NCBI RefSeq assembly: GCF_035989885.1
Contig: NZ_CP108518.1
Location: 6,873,001-6,937,000, forward strand
Source of the DNA: Streptomyces sp. NBC_01232
GTDB lineage: Bacteria > Actinomycetota > Actinomycetes > Streptomycetales > Streptomycetaceae
Direction: 5' to 3'
DNA: 64,000 bases
Of this stretch, positions 59,690 to 64,000 are shown in pieces (positions within the stretch are counted from its first letter, which is position 1; each line of letters opens with the position of its first letter). The notes beneath the pieces are model-generated. The model had not been told where the DNA came from and ran no database searches. It worked only from the letters and a program-made list of their open reading frames with translations. A program made the position numbers and the translations under genes.

Positions 59690-61735
59690 ATGGATGCCAT
59701 CTCTTTGGGCCTTGGCACGCTCGTCATCGTCGTTCTCGTCCTCGTGATCGCGGCTCTGCTCGTGGTGACCCGGTTGTTCCGCAAGGTCGAGCAGGGCAAG
59801 GCCCTGATCGTCTCCAAGATGCGGAAGGTCGATGTGACCTTCACCGGTCAGGTCGTGCTGCCCGTACTGCACAAGGCCGAGATCATGGACATCTCGGTGA
59901 AGACCATCGAGATCTCCCGGACCGGCCGCGACGGTCTGATCTGCAAGGACAACATCCGCGCCGACATCCGCATCTCGTTCTTCGTCCGCGTCAACAAGAC
60001 CGTCGAGGACGTCATCAAGGTCGCCCAGGCCATCGGCACCCAGCGGGCCTCGGACAAGGCGACCCTGCAGGAGCTGTTCAACGCGAAGTTCTCCGAGGCG
60101 CTCAAGACGGTCGGCAAGCAGCTCGACTTCACCGACCTCTACACGATGCGCAACGAACTGCGCGACCGGATCATCCACATCATCGGCACCGATCTGAACG
60201 GCTACAGCCTGGAGGATGCGGCGATCGACTATCTGGAGCAGACCCCCCTCGCCCAGCTGGACGCCGGCAACATCCTGGATGCCCAGGGCATCCGGAAGAT
60301 CACCGAGCTGACGGCCGTCGAGAGCGTGCGTACCAACGAGTTCCGCCAGCACGAGCAGAAGGAACTCACCCGCCAGAACGTCGACGCCCGCGAGGCGATC
60401 CTGGAGCTGGAGCGCCGCCAGGCGGACGCGGAGATCAAACAGCGCCGCGAGATCGAGACGGTGCGGGCGCGGGAGGAAGCGGAGACCGCGCGAGTGGTGG
60501 AGGAGGAGCGGCTGCGGGCGCAGAGCGCCTTCCTCAAGACGGAGGAGCAGCTCGGCATCCAGCGCGAGAACCAGGCTCGCGAGGTGGCCGTCGCGCAGAA
60601 GAACCGCGAGCGGGTCATCGCCATCGAGAACGAGCGGATCGAGAAGGACCGTCTGCTGGAGGTCATCGCGCGGGAGCGGGAGACGCAGCTGACAAGGATC
60701 GCTGCCGACAAGGAGGTCGAGACCGAGAAGCGGGACATCGCCGAGGTCGTGCGGGAGCGGATCGCGGTGGACCGTACGGTCGCCGAGCAGGAGGAGTCCA
60801 TCAAGCGGCTGCGGACGGTGGAGGAGGCCGAGCGGGAGCGGCAGGCCGTCGTCATCGCCGCCGAGGCGCAGGCCCAGGAGAAGCTGGTCAAGGACATCAA
60901 GGCGGCGGAAGCGGCCGAGCAGGCGGCTGTGCACCGGGCGGCCGAGGAACTCACCCTCGCCGAGGCCCGCAACAAGACCGCCGATCTCGACGCCCGCGCC
61001 AAGATCCGCCTCGCGGAGGGCATCCAGGCGGAGGCCGCCGCCGAGGGCCTGGCCGCCGTCGCCGTACGGGAGAAGGAAGCGGACGCGATCGAGAAGGCTG
61101 GCCGGGCCGAGGCCGGAGCCACGACGGCGCGGCTCAAGGCGGAGGCCGACGGCGCCCGCGAGATGGCACTCGCCGAGGCGACCGCCATCGGCGAGAAGCT
61201 GAAGGCGGAGGCGGAAGGCCTGACCGAGAAGGCGGCGGCCATGGCCGCGCTCGACGAGGCCTCGCGCGGCCACGAGGAGTACCGGTTGCGGCTGGAGGCG
61301 GAGAAGGAGATCCGGCTCGCCGGGCTGGACATGCAGCGCCAGGTCGCAGAAGCCCAGGCAACCGTCCTGGCGACCGGGCTGGAAAGCGCCGACATCAGCA
61401 TCATCGGCGGCGAGTCGGCGTTCTTCGACCGCATCGTCGGAGCGATGTCGATGGGCCGGGCCGTGGACGGGTTCATGGACAACTCCCAGACCGCCCAGAC
61501 CCTGGCCGGGCCCTGGCTGGACGGCTCCGGCTCCTTCACGGAAGACCTCACGAAGGCACTGGGCTCGGTGTCCACGTCCGACGTGCAGAACCTGACCGTC
61601 TCGGCCCTGCTGATGAAGCTCATGCCGACCGGATCGGGGCAGCTGGACGAGCTGATGGCCAAAGCCCGGCAGCTGGGCCTGGCCGACATGCCGGTGACCG
61701 CACTCGCCGGCCTGAACGGCACCGCCAAGAGCTGA
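59690..61735 (+). CDS. Flotillin-like SPFH-domain protein (YqiK type)
   Basis: 681 residues. A membrane segment (about 5-28) is followed by an SPFH/band 7 domain (about 30-215: VEQGKALIVSKMRKVDVTF, then DFTDLYTMRNELRDRI). A very long Ala/Glu/Arg coiled coil runs to about 565 and a C-terminal globular part (SADISIIGGESAFFDRIVGAM) follows. Flotillins form membrane microdomains. It follows the OB-fold gene by 63 bases and precedes the ATPase by 93. A decayed flotillin fragment is at 28440-28890. Confidence 0.9.
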   Translation: MDAISLGLGTLVIVVLVLVIAALLVVTRLFRKVEQGKALIVSKMRKVDVTFTGQVVLPVLHKAEIMDISVKTIEISRTGRDGLICKDNIRADIRISFFVRVNKTVEDVIKVAQAIGTQRASDKATLQELFNAKFSEALKTVGKQLDFTDLYTMRNELRDRIIHIIGTDLNGYSLEDAAIDYLEQTPLAQLDAGNILDAQGIRKITELTAVESVRTNEFRQHEQKELTRQNVDAREAILELERRQADAEIKQRREIETVRAREEAETARVVEEERLRAQSAFLKTEEQLGIQRENQAREVAVAQKNRERVIAIENERIEKDRLLEVIARERETQLTRIAADKEVETEKRDIAEVVRERIAVDRTVAEQEESIKRLRTVEEAERERQAVVIAAEAQAQEKLVKDIKAAEAAEQAAVHRAAEELTLAEARNKTADLDARAKIRLAEGIQAEAAAEGLAAVAVREKEADAIEKAGRAEAGATTARLKAEADGAREMALAEATAIGEKLKAEAEGLTEKAAAMAALDEASRGHEEYRLRLEAEKEIRLAGLDMQRQVAEAQATVLATGLESADISIIGGESAFFDRIVGAMSMGRAVDGFMDNSQTAQTLAGPWLDGSGSFTEDLTKALGSVSTSDVQNLTVSALLMKLMPTGSGQLDELMAKARQLGLADMPVTALAGLNGTAKS

Positions 61736-61828
61736 CCGCCACGGGGGTGCGGTCACGTTCCGGAGCCGCCGCGGAGGGGTCGGCGGCTCCGGAAGAGCAC
61801 CACTTTGCATACGAGGGAGCTGGAACAC

Positions 61829-64000
61829 ATGACCACGGCCACGGCGATGGACGCCCGTACGTCCGAGGTGCTGTCGTACGAGGTGCTGCGCGACCGGCTG
61901 GCGGCGCAGGCCGGCGAGCTGGCCCGGCGCGCGGAGGCCCTCAACACCGTCAGGATCGCCGAGTTCGGCGGAGCCGGGCTCACGCTTTCGGGCTCCGAGC
62001 GCATCCGCACCGAGCACCGTCGTGTACCCCGCGACATCGCCGCCATCGGGGACGTGCTGCTCTTCGGCTTCAACGGCGCCCCCAGCCAGGGGCGGGAGAT
62101 GTCCGTCGGGGACGTGCTCGCCCTGTACGACCGCGACCTGAGCCCGCTCCCCGAGGGTGCAGCGCCCGGCCTCCTCGACGACCCGGGCTTCATCCGGGAG
62201 TTCGGGGCGCTGCACCGTTACTACCAGGCCGCGCGCCTGCTCCAGCTCCGCCACGTCGACGGCAAGCTGCTGGCCGTCTTCCAGACCGGAGAGCAGGCCG
62301 AGGACATCCGCGTCCTGCGCTGGTCCCTCACCCCGTCCGGCGAGGCACGGTTCCTGGATGCCCAGGGCGAGCGCGACCACGTCTTCCCGCCCGCTCACGA
62401 CGTCGAGTGGCGGGAGACCACCCGGGACGACCACGTTCTGGGCCGCCACCCTCACACCTCCATCGGGGGGCGGCTCTTCGTCTCGACTGTCGGCGGGGCG
62501 CTCACCGTCAAGACCGTCGACGACACCGAGACCGGCGAGGGCATCCACCGCGAGCCGGTCGACGAGCCGCTGCAGTCCCTCGCCGATGCCGAGATCGCCT
62601 ACGCCACCGTGGGCTCGCTGATCCTGCTGCGGATCCGCCCCTACAAGGAGCAGACCAGCCGTCACTTGGTCTTCAACACCGTCACGAACACCGTTGTCCG
62701 CCTCGACGGCATCGGCCAGTCCTGCCGCCGGCTGCCGGACGACGAGGGCATCGTCTTCCCCGGCGGCTACTGCCTCGCGTCGGGCACCGTGAAGACCTTC
62801 GACACGGACACGACGGACCTGGAATTCGAGAAGGCCGTGTGCGCTCCCAACGGCGAGGACGTCCTCTTCACCTTCCACGCCCGCGCAGAAGGACGCGGCC
62901 TGCTGCTCTCCTACAACCTCATCCGCAAGGAGGTCGCCGCCCCCATCTCCTGCCACGGCCATGCCCTGTTCGACGACGGCGCTCTCGTCGTCCTGCGCGC
63001 CGGCGTCGCCGAGCCCGCCCGTATGCACTCCGTGCAGATCTGGCACACCCCCTACACCTCCGACACCTACGCCTCATCCTCCGGAAACGGCCCGCTCGCC
63101 CGCATCGGCAACGCCGACCTGGTGCGGGGCATCGCCGACTGCCTTTCCATCGCACGCCAAGCCACAGAGACCGAAGCCACGCACTCCGGGGCGGTGTACG
63201 AGACGCTGCTCGCCGCCTGCGTCCGGGCCGCCGACCGGTTCCCCTGGCTCGGCGACGCCGAGACCGGGGACCTGCGCGGCCCCCTCGAAGAGGTCCGGTC
63301 CACCACCGCACACGTACTGGAGGAATTCGAGAGCGTCCAGGTCCTCACCCGGCAAGCTGCCGACGCCCTCGCCGAATCCGCTCAGTCGATCGCCCGGCTG
63401 ATCCGCCGTATCCGCGGCGAGGCCCCGGCCACCGCCGAGGAGTGGATCGACCGCATCACCGAACTGCGCCGGGCACAGGGTCGTTTGATCACCCTCAAGG
63501 AGATGCGGTACGCGGACACCGACGGCATCGAGGCCCTGGCCGCCAACGTGGAGGGCGACATCACCTCCACGGCCCAGCGTGCCGTCGCCTTCCTGCACCG
63601 CGAGAACGCCTTCACCGCCCATCACGCCGAGGCCGAACAGCTCACCACCGACGCCGAGGGCATCACCACCGTCGCCGAGGCCGTCCCCGTCGAGGAGCGG
63701 CTGGAGGAGCGGACCTTCGGCCTCCAGACCCTCGTCGAGGTCGTCGCGGGCCTGGACATCGGTGACGCGACCGTACGCACCACCATCCTGGAGCGGATCG
63801 CCGAGGTCCTCGGGTCCGTGAACCGGGCCCGCGCCACGCTCGGCGCCCGCCGCCGAGAACTCCTCGACCGCGAAGGGCGGGCCGAGTTCGCAGCCGAGTT
63901 CGCGCTCCTGGGCCAGGCCGTCACCGGCGCTCTGGCCGCCGCCGCCACGCCCGAGGATTGCGAGGCCCAGCTCGCCCGACTGCTCCTCCAACTGGAGAAC
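61829..64000 (+). CDS. DUF3686-type 'DNA repair ATPase', 3' end outside the window
   Basis: The frame stays open for 724 codons to the window edge. The visible part starts MTTATAMDARTSEVLSYEVL, has a coil AAQAGELARRAEALN, then DUF3686-like beta-rich blocks (FGFNGAPSQGREMSVGDVLAL, VRLDGIGQSCRRLPDDEGIV), and later long helices (TRQAADALAESAQSIARLIRRI). Family members carry a C-terminal AAA ATPase domain, which would lie beyond 64000, so ATPase motifs cannot be checked. Third gene of the element-D operon. The annotation 'DNA repair' is historic; a membrane-associated role with flotillin is equally possible. Confidence 0.75.
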   Translation, partial: MTTATAMDARTSEVLSYEVLRDRLAAQAGELARRAEALNTVRIAEFGGAGLTLSGSERIRTEHRRVPRDIAAIGDVLLFGFNGAPSQGREMSVGDVLALYDRDLSPLPEGAAPGLLDDPGFIREFGALHRYYQAARLLQLRHVDGKLLAVFQTGEQAEDIRVLRWSLTPSGEARFLDAQGERDHVFPPAHDVEWRETTRDDHVLGRHPHTSIGGRLFVSTVGGALTVKTVDDTETGEGIHREPVDEPLQSLADAEIAYATVGSLILLRIRPYKEQTSRHLVFNTVTNTVVRLDGIGQSCRRLPDDEGIVFPGGYCLASGTVKTFDTDTTDLEFEKAVCAPNGEDVLFTFHARAEGRGLLLSYNLIRKEVAAPISCHGHALFDDGALVVLRAGVAEPARMHSVQIWHTPYTSDTYASSSGNGPLARIGNADLVRGIADCLSIARQATETEATHSGAVYETLLAACVRAADRFPWLGDAETGDLRGPLEEVRSTTAHVLEEFESVQVLTRQAADALAESAQSIARLIRRIRGEAPATAEEWIDRITELRRAQGRLITLKEMRYADTDGIEALAANVEGDITSTAQRAVAFLHRENAFTAHHAEAEQLTTDAEGITTVAEAVPVEERLEERTFGLQTLVEVVAGLDIGDATVRTTILERIAEVLGSVNRARATLGARRRELLDREGRAEFAAEFALLGQAVTGALAAAATPEDCEAQLARLLLQLEN

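Noticed and set aside
58850..63046. Open frame of about 1400 codons on the minus strand opposite the flotillin operon
   Set aside because: It is antisense to clear homologues, is extremely rich in Gly/Leu/Asp/Val/Arg as expected from mirror GC-biased codons, and has no domain.

Overview
The window reads as chromosomal DNA of a Streptomyces-type actinomycete. GC content is very high, GTG starts and ATGA/GTGA stop-start overlaps are frequent, and the gene content is typical of that group: SpoIIE-type phosphatase, ECF41 sigma factor, ectoine genes, sulfite-oxidase-like membrane enzymes, and a site-specific integrase beside a tRNA-Pro gene. The 5' end is at an intergenic region and the 3' end cuts a large gene.

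Layout. 0-7.7 kb: a GH71-like glucanase, a class V aminotransferase, cobF, and a lutABC lactate-utilisation operon that shares an 18-bp divergent start region with cobF. 7.8-10.5 kb: tRNA-Pro(GGG) with an int/xis pair and a gene-poor stretch, probably the remnant of an integrative element. 10.5-21.9 kb: an FAD oxidoreductase with an ECF41 sigma gene, then a scattered set of sugar and redox genes (GT87, molybdopterin oxidoreductase, methyltransferase, DUF2064, GT2, epimerase) interrupted by a TetR/quinone-oxidoreductase pair. 22-25.6 kb: a CMD/PNPOx/SnoaL operon divergent from a CGNR-zinc regulator. 26.4-35.4 kb: ion-transport and membrane-stress genes. 35.4-41.9 kb: a contiguous ectABCD-ehuBCDA locus. 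42-59 kb: an accessory region rich in small membrane proteins, paralogues and decayed genes (ClC channel, PucR-type regulator, MFS, flotillin). 59-64 kb: an operon of an OB-fold membrane protein, flotillin and a large DUF3686-type 'DNA repair ATPase'.

Main discovery. Seven intergenic sites between 29 and 59 kb carry the 15-bp palindrome TGCCG-N5-CGGCA. Four sit inside a conserved element of about 105 bp. At most sites a -10-like hexamer lies 39-40 bp from the palindrome start. They precede small membrane or lipoprotein genes, and one precedes the OB-fold/flotillin/ATPase operon. Two copies lie divergently next to PucR/CdaR-type regulator genes, one intact and one decayed. I infer a local envelope or membrane regulon, possibly activated by the PucR-type protein. 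The motif and spacing are read directly from the sequence; the regulator assignment is inference.

The region also shows repeated duplication: two molybdopterin oxidoreductase/methyltransferase modules, two MNGNPAYHA membrane proteins, three tandem one-TM proteins and two PucR genes. Several of these, and other genes, have partial or complete decay.
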